Part shown: piece by piece, positions 18,512 to 26,673 of the stretch
How positions within the stretch are numbered: position 1 is the first letter of the stretch
How the letters are laid out: each line of letters opens with the position of its first letter
Assembly (NCBI GenBank): GCA_035654775.1
Contig: DASRWB010000017.1
Span: forward strand, 1-64,000
Length of the DNA: 64,000 bases
Origin: HKST-UBA85 sp035654775
Lineage (GTDB): Bacteria; Bacteroidota; Bacteroidia; Flavobacteriales; Flavobacteriaceae
Direction: 5' to 3'
The notes under the pieces: model-generated
The model's database searches: none
What the model saw: the letters and a program-made list of their open reading frames with translations, nothing else
Told to the model about the DNA's origin: nothing
Made by a program: the position numbers and the translations under genes

Positions 18512-19297
18512 TTATTTCCCTTTAAATTCCGGTTTTCTTTTTTCAACAAATGCGGCAACGCCTTCTTTGTAATCTTCACTTTGCGCAGCCTCAATTTGGT
18601 ATTTTGACTCCATGGCTAATTGCTCACTCAATGAGTTGGTCATGGACTCGTTGAACAATTGTTTCATTTTTCCAAGCGCTTGGGTAGGCATATTTGCCAA
18701 TTTTAACGCCAGTTTTTCAACGTCTTCTTCAAAATTTTCAGCAGGAATCCATTTGTAAATCATCCCTATACGTTCTGCCTCTTTAGAAGATACTTTATCG
18801 CCCAACATGGCTAAGGCGGATGCTTTTTGAAAGCCTATTAATCTAGGTAAAAAATATGTTCCGGAGCTGTCGGGGATTAAACCTATTAAACTAAAGGCTT
18901 GAATAAAGCTTGCGTTTTCATGAGCTACAACCACATCGCAGGCCAGTGCAATATTTGCTCCGGCTCCGGCTGCAACACCATTAACCGCTGCCAAAACCGG
19001 TTTTTTAAGGGCTCGTATTCTGGTAATTATGGGATTGTAATGCTCTTCCAGTATTTTTTTAAATCCGGGGTTTAGGCCAGGTGTGGTTACTTCCTTTAAA
19101 TCTTGTCCGGCACAAAAAGCTTTTCCGCTACCTGTTAATACTATAGCTCTTACTTGCTTGTTTGTTTCACAAGTGTCTAATACTTGCTGAAGTGTTAACG
19201 CCATTTCTCTGTTGAAACTATTAAACACTTCCGGCCTATTGAGTGTTACAAATGCTACGTTGCTTTCAATTTTTAACAGAATTGAATTATTGCTCAT
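18512..19297 (-). CDS. paaG: 1,2-epoxyphenylacetyl-CoA isomerase (enoyl-CoA hydratase family)
   Basis: A 261-residue crotonase-fold protein. The motifs GSGKAFCAGQDLKEVTTPG and AAVNGVAAGAGANIALACDVVVA form the oxyanion hole, and FSLIGLIPDSSGTYFLPRLIG matches the PaaG group, where the aspartate acts in isomerisation. It converts ring-1,2-epoxyphenylacetyl-CoA to the oxepin form. Its position right after the paaABCDE epoxidase genes supports PaaG rather than PaaF. It starts 17 bases after the paaD stop. Confidence 0.9.
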   Translation of the reverse strand: MSNNSILLKIESNVAFVTLNRPEVFNSFNREMALTLQQVLDTCETNKQVRAIVLTGSGKAFCAGQDLKEVTTPGLNPGFKKILEEHYNPIITRIRALKKPVLAAVNGVAAGAGANIALACDVVVAHENASFIQAFSLIGLIPDSSGTYFLPRLIGFQKASALAMLGDKVSSKEAERIGMIYKWIPAENFEEDVEKLALKLANMPTQALGKMKQLFNESMTNSLSEQLAMESKYQIEAAQSEDYKEGVAAFVEKRKPEFKGK

Positions 19298-19314
19298 ACC
19301 TTATATTTCTGTTT

Positions 19315-19815
19315 TTATTTTAAACACTTGAAATAGTCAAAAGGTTCCCGACAATCGTTACACTGAAATTGTGCCTTACAAGCCGTTGAACCAAATTGAC
19401 TTACCAACTGTGTGTTTGTTGACCCGCAATGGGTACATTTTACTATTTTTTTGTTTCCTAATAACGCCTCTTTATCGGCTTCGGGACTTAATGGTGCTGC
19501 AATTCCATAATCTTCCAGAGCTTTTCTTCCTTTTGGAGTAATCCAGTCTGTTGTCCAGGCCGGTGCCAGTATTAATTCAACTTGAGCCTGGTAACCTTCT
19601 TCTTCCAGTTTTCTTTTTATATCCTCACTTATAACGTCCATCGCCGGACAACCGCTGTAGGTAGGAGTTATTTGAACAGTAACCATATTATTTTCCAAAA
19701 CAGCCGATCGCACAACACCCATATCAATAATAGAAAGTACAGGAATTTCTGGATCGGAAATTTGCTGTAAAATAGGAAGCAATGTTTTATCTATTTCGGT
19801 TACAACTCCTGTCAT
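19315..19815 (-). CDS. paaD: PaaD, MIP18/DUF59-family maturation factor of the epoxidase
   Basis: A 166-residue protein. The N-terminal DUF59 domain has ISDPEIPVLSIIDMGVVRSA and PTYSGCPAMDVIS. The C-terminal zinc-ribbon-like part has Cys pairs (CTHCGSTNTQ, then CKAQFQCNDCREPFDYFKC). PaaD is required for epoxidase activity and is thought to help in Fe-S or di-iron assembly. It lies in the conserved order paaA-B-C-D, three bases after paaC. Confidence 0.93.
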   Translation of the reverse strand: MTGVVTEIDKTLLPILQQISDPEIPVLSIIDMGVVRSAVLENNMVTVQITPTYSGCPAMDVISEDIKRKLEEEGYQAQVELILAPAWTTDWITPKGRKALEDYGIAAPLSPEADKEALLGNKKIVKCTHCGSTNTQLVSQFGSTACKAQFQCNDCREPFDYFKCLK

Positions 19816-19818
19816 ATA

Positions 19819-20571
19819 CTACCATTTCATGTTTGGATAAGTACGCTGCATATACTGCAATTCTGCCAACAAATATCCCATATGTTCAGTATGGATTCCT
19901 TGTTTTCCTCCTTTTTGAAAATACTTGGATTCAGGCACTTTTAAAGTTGCCTCTTGTAGTATTTCAGTTACTGTTTGGTAATAGGATTCCTTAAGCCTGG
20001 TAACGTCAACCCCTATGCCTTCTTTTACCATAGCTTTATCGGCTTCGGTTTGATGAAAAAGCTCATCGGTGTAAACCCAAAGATCATCTATGGCTGTTTG
20101 CATTTTTTGATGGCTTTCTGCTGTACCGTCGCCCAAACGCTTTATCCAGTCCGTAGAAAAGCGTTCGTGATAGCTTACTTCTTTTATAGCTTTAAAAGCA
20201 ATTGCTGAAAGGGTATCATCAGTGCTTTTTTGTAGTTCTTTTAGAAACAGTAAATGGAAAACATCAAACAAAAATTGTCTTCCTATTGTAAAGGCAAAAT
20301 CGGTATTGGGTTGCTCTACAAGTAAGACATTTAAGTATTCTCTTTCTGCTCTAAGCATGGCTATGGTATCTTCGGAAGCATTTTCACCGGCTACTTTGGC
20401 TGCATACTGATAATAATTTCGGGTTTGTCCCAGCAAGTCCAGCGCTATATTTGTACAAGCTATATCGGTTTCCAGATTAGGTCCGTGACCACAGAGTTCG
20501 CCTAAGCGTTGGCCAAGAATAAGATTGTTATCGGCTATTCCCAAGATGTATTGATACAAGTTTGTATTCAT
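19819..20571 (-). CDS. paaC: Phenylacetyl-CoA epoxidase structural subunit PaaC
   Basis: A 250-residue ferritin-like helical subunit that pairs with PaaA in the ring epoxidase. Family segments include LGQRLGELCGHGPNLETDIACTN, LDLLGQTRNYYQYAAKV, and KEVSYHERFSTDWIKRLGDGT. PaaC keeps the fold but not a full di-iron site. Its start is one base after the paaB stop and its stop is three bases before paaD. Confidence 0.95.
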   Translation of the reverse strand: MNTNLYQYILGIADNNLILGQRLGELCGHGPNLETDIACTNIALDLLGQTRNYYQYAAKVAGENASEDTIAMLRAEREYLNVLLVEQPNTDFAFTIGRQFLFDVFHLLFLKELQKSTDDTLSAIAFKAIKEVSYHERFSTDWIKRLGDGTAESHQKMQTAIDDLWVYTDELFHQTEADKAMVKEGIGVDVTRLKESYYQTVTEILQEATLKVPESKYFQKGGKQGIHTEHMGYLLAELQYMQRTYPNMKW

Positions 20572-20572
20572 A

Positions 20573-20857
20573 TCACATGTGTTTTATTTCGTCCGGCAAA
20601 TTGTAAAAGGTAGGATGACGATAAACTTTATCCTTAGCGGGTTCAAAAAATTCACCATTGTTTTCCGGATTTGAGGCGGTGATGTATTTAGATTCTACAA
20701 CCCAAATACTAACGCCTTCGTTTCTTCTGGTGTAAACGTCTCTTGCATTTTCTAATGCCATTTCGGCATCGGCAGCATGCAAACTTCCAAAATGCCGGTG
20801 TTCCAATCCGTTTTTACTTCTAACAAATACTTCCCAAAGTGGCCAATCTTTTTTCAT
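20573..20857 (-). CDS. paaB: Phenylacetyl-CoA epoxidase subunit PaaB
   Basis: A 94-residue protein with the PaaB pattern WPLWEVFVRSKNGLEHRHFGSLHAAD, ALENARDVYTRRNEG and SIWVVES. PaaB bridges PaaAC heterodimers and is needed for activity with the PaaE reductase. The gene is packed between paaA (one-base gap) and paaC (one-base gap). Confidence 0.95.
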   Translation of the reverse strand: MKKDWPLWEVFVRSKNGLEHRHFGSLHAADAEMALENARDVYTRRNEGVSIWVVESKYITASNPENNGEFFEPAKDKVYRHPTFYNLPDEIKHM

Positions 20858-20858
20858 G

Positions 20859-21815
20859 TTAAATGGCTTTATCTAGTTGTTTATTTTTTTTCTTTTCGGC
20901 ATAATTCATAGCAGCTTCCCGTACCCAAGCCCCATTTTTCCAAGCATTTACTCTTGCTTTTAAACGTTCTTTGTTACAGGGTCCATGCCCCTTTACTACC
21001 TGCCAAAATTCTTCCCAATCAATTTCCCCAAAATCATATCCTTGTTTTTCTTCATTCCATTTTAAGTCCGGATCAGGAATTTGAATTCCAAGAATAGCTG
21101 CCTGAGGCACGGTTTGATCTACAAATTGCTGACGCAACTCATCGTTGGTTTTTCGCTTTAGCTTCCACTTCATGGATTGTTCGGTATGCGGAGAGTCTTC
21201 ATCTCGCGGTCCAAACATCATTAAACTTGGCCACCACCATCGGTTTAACGCATCTTGTGCCATGGCTTTTTGTTCGGGCGTACCGTTGCATAATGTGAGC
21301 ATAATTTCATATCCTTGACGCTGGTGAAAACTTTCTTCTTTACAAATTCTAACCATGGCTCTGGCGTAAGGTCCGTATGAGGTGTTGCACAGTGCTACTT
21401 GATTTATTATGGCAGCTCCGTCAACCAGCCAACCAATGGCACCCATATCGGCCCAGGTAATTGCCGGATAGTTAAAAATGGAGGAATATTTTGCTTTTCC
21501 GGTATGCAACTGGTTGTACAATTCTTCACGGGAAATTCCCAGAGTTTCACAAGCTGAATACAAATAGAGTCCGTGGCCGGCTTCGTCTTGAACTTTTGCC
21601 AGAAGTGCCACTTTTCGTCTTAACGATGGTGCTCTTGTTATCCAGTTGCCCTCGGGAAGCATTCCAACAATTTCTGAATGTGCGTGTTGAGAAATTTGAC
21701 GTATATGGGTTTGTCTGTATTTCTCAGGCATCCAGTTTTTGGGCTCTATTCTTTCGTCATTCGCTATGCGATGTTCAAAATTTTCTTCCAGGCTTTTTAC
21801 TTGTTCTTGACTCAT
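20859..21815 (-). CDS. paaA: Phenylacetyl-CoA epoxidase catalytic subunit PaaA
   Basis: The di-iron catalytic subunit of the ring epoxidase, 318 residues (E. coli PaaA is 309). The metal-ligand sequences are [17 protein letters not shown] and [39 protein letters not shown] is the conserved segment around the phenylacetyl-CoA pocket. With PaaBCDE it inserts one oxygen atom into phenylacetyl-CoA. The start lies 37 bases after the paaE stop. Confidence 0.96.
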   Translation of the reverse strand: MSQEQVKSLEENFEHRIANDERIEPKNWMPEKYRQTHIRQISQHAHSEIVGMLPEGNWITRAPSLRRKVALLAKVQDEAGHGLYLYSACETLGISREELYNQLHTGKAKYSSIFNYPAITWADMGAIGWLVDGAAIINQVALCNTSYGPYARAMVRICKEESFHQRQGYEIMLTLCNGTPEQKAMAQDALNRWWWPSLMMFGPRDEDSPHTEQSMKWKLKRKTNDELRQQFVDQTVPQAAILGIQIPDPDLKWNEEKQGYDFGEIDWEEFWQVVKGHGPCNKERLKARVNAWKNGAWVREAAMNYAEKKKNKQLDKAI

Positions 21816-21852
21816 TTTTTATGAACTTTTAATTAAAAAGAAATATTTTTTA

Positions 21853-22920
21853 TTATACGTCAAAGTCTACTACTACTTTTTCACTGGTTGGCACCGACTG
21901 GCAGCTTAAAACAAAATTTTTATCGAGTTCATCCTGTTCAAGTGCATAATTTACTTTCATTTCTACGGTGCCTTCTACAACTTTGCATTTGCAAGTGCTG
22001 CAAACACCACCTTTGCAGGCAAACGGCAAGTCGGCTCCGGCAGCTAATGCTCCATCGAGTATATTGTCTTGGTCTTCTTCCATCACAAAATGAAATTCTT
22101 TTCCACCATCAATAATCGTAACGCGGGTACCTTCCACTTTATGGTCCAGCACTTCTGCTATGTGTTCTTTATTGTCATCTCCGGAATAAAACAACTCATA
22201 GTGAATGCTTTCTTTTGGTAAACCGGCATTTTGCAAATGGTCTCTAATGAGGAAAATCATTTCCTGTGGTCCACAAATAAAACAGTGATTTGTGTCTTGA
22301 ATATCGATAAAGTTTTGGGTTAAAACGCTTAACTTTTCTTTATCAAATCTACCGTTTAAAAATGGGATATCTCGTTTTTCTTTTGTCAGAAAATAGAAAG
22401 CATGAAACCTTTGAAAATACTGATTTTTAAGTTGCTCTATTTCTTCTTTAAAGATAATGGATTTTGAGGTACGATTCAAGTAAAACAGCTTAAAGGTGCT
22501 GTTGGGTTCTTGGTTAAGATGCGTTTTTATGATTGATAAAATAGGTGTTATACCGCTTCCGGCAGCAAAGGCGATGTAATTTTTAGGTGAAGTTCTATCT
22601 ACCTGAACAAAGAAATGTCCTGAAGGTTCCATAATTTCCAGGGTATCTCCTTTTTTTAGTTGCGTATTTGCGAAGGTAGAAAAAACACCTCCGGGAATTT
22701 GTTTTATAGCTACTTTCCAAATTTTTTCGTGCGGACTTGTGCACAGTGAATAGGTTCGGCGTATGTCTTGCTGATTTATTATTTTGCGAAGGGTTAAATG
22801 CTGTCCTTGAATAAATTGGAATTTATCCTGCAGCGCTTCGGGGATTTCAAATGTAACCGCAACGGTATCTTTGGTTTCTCGCTGAATGTCTTTTACTTGA
22901 ACAGAATGAAAATTTGCCAT
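21853..22920 (-). CDS. paaE: Phenylacetyl-CoA epoxidase reductase PaaE
   Basis: A 355-residue FNR-type reductase carrying electrons from NADPH to PaaA. The FAD domain has RRTYSLCTSP and GGVFSTFAN. The NAD(P) domain has AAGSGITPILSIIK and CFICGPQEMI. The C-terminal plant-type [2Fe-2S] domain has ligands near Cys302, Cys307, Cys310 and Cys340 (ACKGGVCSTCKCKV and LSCQSVP). It is the first gene of the paa operon; in E. coli paaE is last of the five. A promoter and palindrome lie immediately upstream. Confidence 0.95.
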   Translation of the reverse strand: MANFHSVQVKDIQRETKDTVAVTFEIPEALQDKFQFIQGQHLTLRKIINQQDIRRTYSLCTSPHEKIWKVAIKQIPGGVFSTFANTQLKKGDTLEIMEPSGHFFVQVDRTSPKNYIAFAAGSGITPILSIIKTHLNQEPNSTFKLFYLNRTSKSIIFKEEIEQLKNQYFQRFHAFYFLTKEKRDIPFLNGRFDKEKLSVLTQNFIDIQDTNHCFICGPQEMIFLIRDHLQNAGLPKESIHYELFYSGDDNKEHIAEVLDHKVEGTRVTIIDGGKEFHFVMEEDQDNILDGALAAGADLPFACKGGVCSTCKCKVVEGTVEMKVNYALEQDELDKNFVLSCQSVPTSEKVVVDFDV

Positions 22921-22931
22921 AGTGTTTACTT

Positions 22932-22951
22932 AAACTAACAGTTGTTAGTTT
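22932..22951. promoter_or_regulatory. Perfect 20-bp inverted repeat, probable TetR (PaaR-type) operator
   Basis: The arms AAACTAACA and TGTTAGTTT flank a GT spacer (9+2+9, no mismatch). The site lies between the tetR gene and paaE. It starts six bases downstream of the minus-strand -7 box, so a bound repressor would cover the transcription start. Confidence 0.85.
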
Positions 22952-22957
22952 GTTTGA

Positions 22958-22965
22958 CAAATTTA
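22958..22965 (-). promoter_or_regulatory. -7 box (TAAATTTG) of the paa operon
   Basis: The plus strand reads CAAATTTA, giving TAAATTTG on the minus strand, a perfect Bacteroidota -7 box. The start of paaE is 37 bases downstream, with the inverted repeat in between. Confidence 0.75.
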
Positions 22966-22981
22966 CGAAATATTTTTAAAA

Positions 22982-23551
22982 TCAAGGCATAATACCATGT
23001 ACGAGCACCAGGCTTAAATCTTGTGCTAGTTGCGAAGTATTAAAGTCTTTGTTTTTAGGTATCCACAGGTACAAGGACCGCAAAGTTGAAAGGATTGAAA
23101 AAACCAAGGTATCCGGGTTTATGGCTACAATTTCTCCTGAAGCAATGCCGTTTTTCACTATTTCCCGAAAATTGTCTTCGTATTTGTGTCTTAATTCCAA
23201 ATAGTAGTTTAGTTGTTCTTCCAGATGCATCCAGTCGTTATTTAGCGAGGCCATGCCGTAGGTGTTTTTTGAAGTAATGTTTACATGCAGGGTTATAATT
23301 TGATTAAGTTTTGTGATGGTGTCAGTATTTGACGATTTGATGTTTTTCATTCCTGTGGTAAACTCTTCGGCTATCGAAATAATAATTTCTTTTAAAATAT
23401 CTTGCTTTGAATTTATGTGATTGTAAAGGCTTGCTGCTTTAATTCCCATAGCAGCTGCAATATCTCTCATGGTTACAGCGCTGTATCCTTTTTCTTTAAA
23501 AAGCCTGGCGGCTGTATTTACGATTTGTTCTTTTCGGGTTTCTGGCTGCAT
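22982..23551 (-). CDS. TetR/AcrR family regulator, probable phenylacetate repressor
   Basis: A 189-residue TetR-type protein. The helix-turn-helix lies at about residues 26-52 (TMRDIAAAMGIKAASLYNHINSKQDIL). The larger C-terminal part would form the ligand pocket and dimer face. It lies directly upstream of paaE in the same orientation, with a perfect palindrome between them. PaaR-type TetR regulators in other bacteria are released from DNA by phenylacetyl-CoA; the same ligand is inferred here. No Bacteroidota -7 box was found in front of this gene. Confidence 0.85.
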   Translation of the reverse strand: MQPETRKEQIVNTAARLFKEKGYSAVTMRDIAAAMGIKAASLYNHINSKQDILKEIIISIAEEFTTGMKNIKSSNTDTITKLNQIITLHVNITSKNTYGMASLNNDWMHLEEQLNYYLELRHKYEDNFREIVKNGIASGEIVAINPDTLVFSILSTLRSLYLWIPKNKDFNTSQLAQDLSLVLVHGIMP

Positions 23552-23645
23552 GTAAAACTTAAGGGTTTGCCGTTGGTTTGGTTGAGTAGTTGATGATATA
23601 CTGCAAAAAAATTACAGGCTAATTTAAACAAAAAAAAGCAATGAC

Positions 23646-23718
23646 TATCTTCTACTGCAGAAGCCTTTCAATGCTTTTCTTCAATAACTGATTAATAGCA
23701 CTGCTAATGTAGAAGATA
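23646..23718. other. Long imperfect hairpin in the gap between tetR and the response regulator
   Basis: TATCTTCTAC at 23646-23655 pairs with GTAGAAGATA at 23709-23718, and inner GCAG/CTGC segments can extend the stem with small bulges. The loop is 53 bases. On the minus strand it lies downstream of the response regulator and is followed by a T-run, so a large terminator or a structured RNA are both possible. The 199-base gap (23552-23750) shows no convincing gene. Confidence 0.4.
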
Positions 23719-23750
23719 CCTTTATTGTGCATGTTAACTTTGTATCAAGT

Positions 23751-24401
23751 TTAGATTATGTTGTTTTTTTTTGCTTTTTCTACCGCTTCCAGTTTATTGT
23801 GAACCTGAAGTTTTTTGTAGATATTTTCTATGTGTTTTCGTATAGTACCGGTTGAAAGGAACAAATGATTTGCAATTATATTGTAGCTGAGTCCTTTGCT
23901 TAATTGTTCTAAAACTTCAATCTCACGTGGTGAAAGTTTAATAATTTCCTGATCTTCTTTGTTTTCAATAGCAATAGGGTTTCTTAGCAACTTTAAGGTT
24001 TTCAGGGCGATAGAAGGATTCATTGCTGCACCACCGTTTAAGGTGTCTCGTATTCCGCTGTGAAGGGTTTGTGGGTTTACGTCTTTCAGCAAGTAGCCGT
24101 CGGCTCCGGCTTTTATGGCGTTAAAAATGTTTTCGTCATTGTCAAAAACGGTAAGCATGATTATTTTTATATGCGGATATTTTTGCTTGACAATTTCGGT
24201 GGTTTCTATTCCATTTAACACCGGCATTTCTACGTCCATCAAAATGAGGTTTAGGTTGCTGTTATTTTCAAGTTTTGTCAATAAATCTGAACCGTTAGTG
24301 GCGGAAAATTTAACTTCAATATCCTTAAAGAAAGAGAGCTTTTCTTTTACTGCACTAATTAAAAATGAGTTGTCGTCTACTATGGCAATTTTGATATGCA
24401 T
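23751..24401 (-). CDS. LuxR/NarL-type response regulator
   Basis: A 216-residue regulator. The N-terminal receiver domain has the acidic pocket VDD at residues 8-10, phospho-acceptor Asp56 in LILMDVEMP, and the conserved Lys in GYLLKDV. The C-terminal LuxR helix-turn-helix is LSPREIEVLEQLSKGLSYNIIANHLFLS and continues into TGTIRKHIENIYKKL. It lies 75 bases after the partner histidine kinase on the same strand, the normal arrangement for TPR-kinase/NarL pairs in Bacteroidota. Its targets are unknown. Confidence 0.93.
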   Translation of the reverse strand: MHIKIAIVDDNSFLISAVKEKLSFFKDIEVKFSATNGSDLLTKLENNSNLNLILMDVEMPVLNGIETTEIVKQKYPHIKIIMLTVFDNDENIFNAIKAGADGYLLKDVNPQTLHSGIRDTLNGGAAMNPSIALKTLKLLRNPIAIENKEDQEIIKLSPREIEVLEQLSKGLSYNIIANHLFLSTGTIRKHIENIYKKLQVHNKLEAVEKAKKNNII

Positions 24402-24476
24402 TTTACTTAAAGGATATTAAGATTTTAAAATTAACGAATTAAATTAAAATGTATAATACGGCATTTATCGTATATT

Positions 24477-26462
24477 TTACTTGTTTAGGGTTACGGTTAT
24501 GCGCGTTCCTTTGTCTTCTTCACTTTTGATTTGCAGTATTGCTTTTATGTCTTGAGCTCGTTTTTTCATATTGTTTATTCCATTGCCAGTTTGGACTTCA
24601 TCTAAAGAAAATCCTTTTCCATTATCCCTAATGGTTATGTTTATAGTTTTTTCAGTTTCTGTAAAGCTAACAGCTATTTGACTTGCATGGGCATATTTTA
24701 TGGCGTTATTAATGGCTTCCTGTATAATTCTGTAGATATTCATACCGGTAACGGAAGAGAATGTAGTATTTTTTAAAGATTCGTCACTGGTAAAGTTGAA
24801 TTCTATTTCATGTGCTGCAAGGTTGGCTTTTTCGATAAAGTTAGAAACCCGCGATTGCAAATCGTCAAAAGAAATATTGTTTTTGTTCATTGCCCAAATG
24901 GTGTCGCGTAAATCGGTAATGGTTTCAGTAGTAAACTCACTTAGTGTTTCGAGTCTGTAGTTAAGTTTTTCCGGAAGTTTAAACCCGTATTTTAAGTTGT
25001 CTAAGGAAGAAATGATAAAAGTTAATTGGGCACCAATATTATCGTGTAAATCTCTTGAAATTTGCAACCGTTGTTCTTGAAGTTTATTTTGGCTTTCTAT
25101 TTTTAAAATGGCTTCTTTTAGTTCGTTTTCGTTTTGAAGTTGACGGTTTTTAAGCTTTTGTTGTTTGTAAAATAAATAGCCTAATACGATTAACAGCAAG
25201 GTTAATGCAATTAAGCCATACATTTGCACATTTTTCTTTTGAATAATAAGATTTTTTTCAGCCAAGTCTGCTCGCTGTCTTAAAATTTGCTGTTCTTTTT
25301 CAGCACTTTTGTAGCGCTCACTCATTTCCGCTATTTGCTTGGTTTTGGTTTCGTTTAGCAATGCATCTTCTATTTCTTTATACGCAATATAGTTTTTAAG
25401 CGCACTCTGGTAATCTTCTTTTTTTACATCCAGTTCATGTAAACGATAGTAGGCTTCCAGTTGATATTTTCGCGTGCCATACTTTAGGGTGTTTTGCATG
25501 GCGCTGTCCAGTATTTTTTTGGCTTGAACAAAGCGATTGGTTTCCAAATAAATTTTACCAAGGTTTACCAGAGTTACTCCTTTATAAGACTCAAACCCGG
25601 GAACAGCCAGTGACTTCAGAGTATATTCTTCGGCTTTTTTATAATTTTTGAGTTTACTGTAGGTATTTCCAATATTTGAATAGGTGGTTCTGCTAAACCC
25701 CAGCATGTTGTTTTGCTCGCTTATTTTCGCAGCTTTCAGATTGTAGTATAAAGCACTGTCAAATAGCTTTTCGTTAAAGTTATCGCGTTCAGCCAACTCG
25801 TCGTAAGCAATGCCTATTCGTCCATAGCAAAGCGCTTCGCCCTGAACGTTTTTTAATTTTATGGCTAATTTTAGTGCCTGCCTGTTCCACTTAATCGATT
25901 CGTTAAATTCATACATTCGGTCATAGATATATCCAATAAAAGACATATCTCGTAAAATTTTCGTTTGATGATTATGCGTTTGATTATACGCCAACGATTT
26001 CAACCCGTAATTTAGGGCTTCGGGAAATTCAGAAAAAATGGTATAAATGCTGGATTTTGAATAGTATAAATCTTTAAGCAAATCGTCATTAGCGGAAACC
26101 AAAAGCGGTTCTGCTTCATTGTAATATTCTAATGCTTTTACTTTAGAACTTTCTGTATATGATTTCCCTAAAAAAAAGAGTGCTTGCCCAATTTGGGTGT
26201 TGTTTTGTTTGTTCCTGGCAATCTTTAACATTTCATCGGCATAAAAAGCAGCTAGCGAGTCGTTTTCTTCAGCATAAATCGATGAGAGTTTTTTATAAAT
26301 TTCAAATTTTTGTGTTGAGTTACTTTTTGAAATTTGAGCTTTTAAGGTTATAATTTCTATGTTTTTTTTAGTAGTGTCCTTTTGAACATCTGTGGGTTGC
26401 GCTTGCAACAATGCAAGTGAAAAACCAAACAGAAAGAACGTAAAAGCTGTGGCCTTTTTCAT
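24477..26462 (-). CDS. TPR-repeat sensor histidine kinase (HisKA_3/LytS-NarX type)
   Basis: A signal peptide (MKKATAFTFFLFGFSLALLQAQ) precedes about 350 residues of tetratricopeptide repeats (for example KALEYYNEAEPLL and KKAEEYTLKSLAVPG). One membrane helix follows (MYGLIALTLLLIVLGYLFY), then a coiled coil. The dimerisation domain has the phospho-His near residue 473 in ISRDLHDNIGAQL, and the ATPase domain has IRDNGKGF and GNGINNMKKRA. The sensor part is outside the inner membrane. I chose the ATG at 26462, which gives a clean signal peptide; an ATG at 26480 is possible but abuts a hairpin. It pairs with the LuxR regulator downstream. Confidence 0.9.
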   Translation of the reverse strand: MKKATAFTFFLFGFSLALLQAQPTDVQKDTTKKNIEIITLKAQISKSNSTQKFEIYKKLSSIYAEENDSLAAFYADEMLKIARNKQNNTQIGQALFFLGKSYTESSKVKALEYYNEAEPLLVSANDDLLKDLYYSKSSIYTIFSEFPEALNYGLKSLAYNQTHNHQTKILRDMSFIGYIYDRMYEFNESIKWNRQALKLAIKLKNVQGEALCYGRIGIAYDELAERDNFNEKLFDSALYYNLKAAKISEQNNMLGFSRTTYSNIGNTYSKLKNYKKAEEYTLKSLAVPGFESYKGVTLVNLGKIYLETNRFVQAKKILDSAMQNTLKYGTRKYQLEAYYRLHELDVKKEDYQSALKNYIAYKEIEDALLNETKTKQIAEMSERYKSAEKEQQILRQRADLAEKNLIIQKKNVQMYGLIALTLLLIVLGYLFYKQQKLKNRQLQNENELKEAILKIESQNKLQEQRLQISRDLHDNIGAQLTFIISSLDNLKYGFKLPEKLNYRLETLSEFTTETITDLRDTIWAMNKNNISFDDLQSRVSNFIEKANLAAHEIEFNFTSDESLKNTTFSSVTGMNIYRIIQEAINNAIKYAHASQIAVSFTETEKTINITIRDNGKGFSLDEVQTGNGINNMKKRAQDIKAILQIKSEEDKGTRITVTLNK

Positions 26463-26480
26463 AATTTTAGAATTGGGCAT

Positions 26481-26538
26481 AAAAAAAGCATCAAGATTAA
26501 ATTACTTTTCAGCAATAAAGACCTTGACGCCTTTTTTT
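26481..26538. terminator. Hairpin with T-run immediately upstream of the histidine kinase
   Basis: GCATCAAG (26488-26495) pairs with CTTGACGC (26523-26530) with one G-T pair, flanked by A7 and T7 runs. On the minus strand it precedes the kinase start codon and reads as an intrinsic terminator or attenuator. It may simply end the transcript arriving from the propeller gene. Confidence 0.5.
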
Positions 26539-26623
26539 ATAAAATTGATTAATAGCGAAATAAAAGTACTATTTTCTTAATTAAGGTTACTATATTTTCG
26601 ACAAGAAGCAATTAAAAAAGATT

Positions 26624-26648
26624 AAGCGCAGTTTTAAAAACTACGCTT
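26624..26648 (-). terminator. Putative terminator after the PQQ-propeller gene
   Basis: Arms AAGCG-C-AGTTT and AAACT-A-CGCTT form a hairpin 26 bases past the stop of the minus-strand propeller gene, followed on that strand by AATCTTTTTTAATT. Confidence 0.6.
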
Positions 26649-26673
26649 ATAAAAAATCTTTAACAGCGGCATC

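Noticed and set aside
23641..23691. 16-codon frame (MTIFYCRSLSMLFFNN) inside the tetR/response-regulator gap
   Set aside because: It overlaps the hairpin, is very short and has no promoter or similarity.
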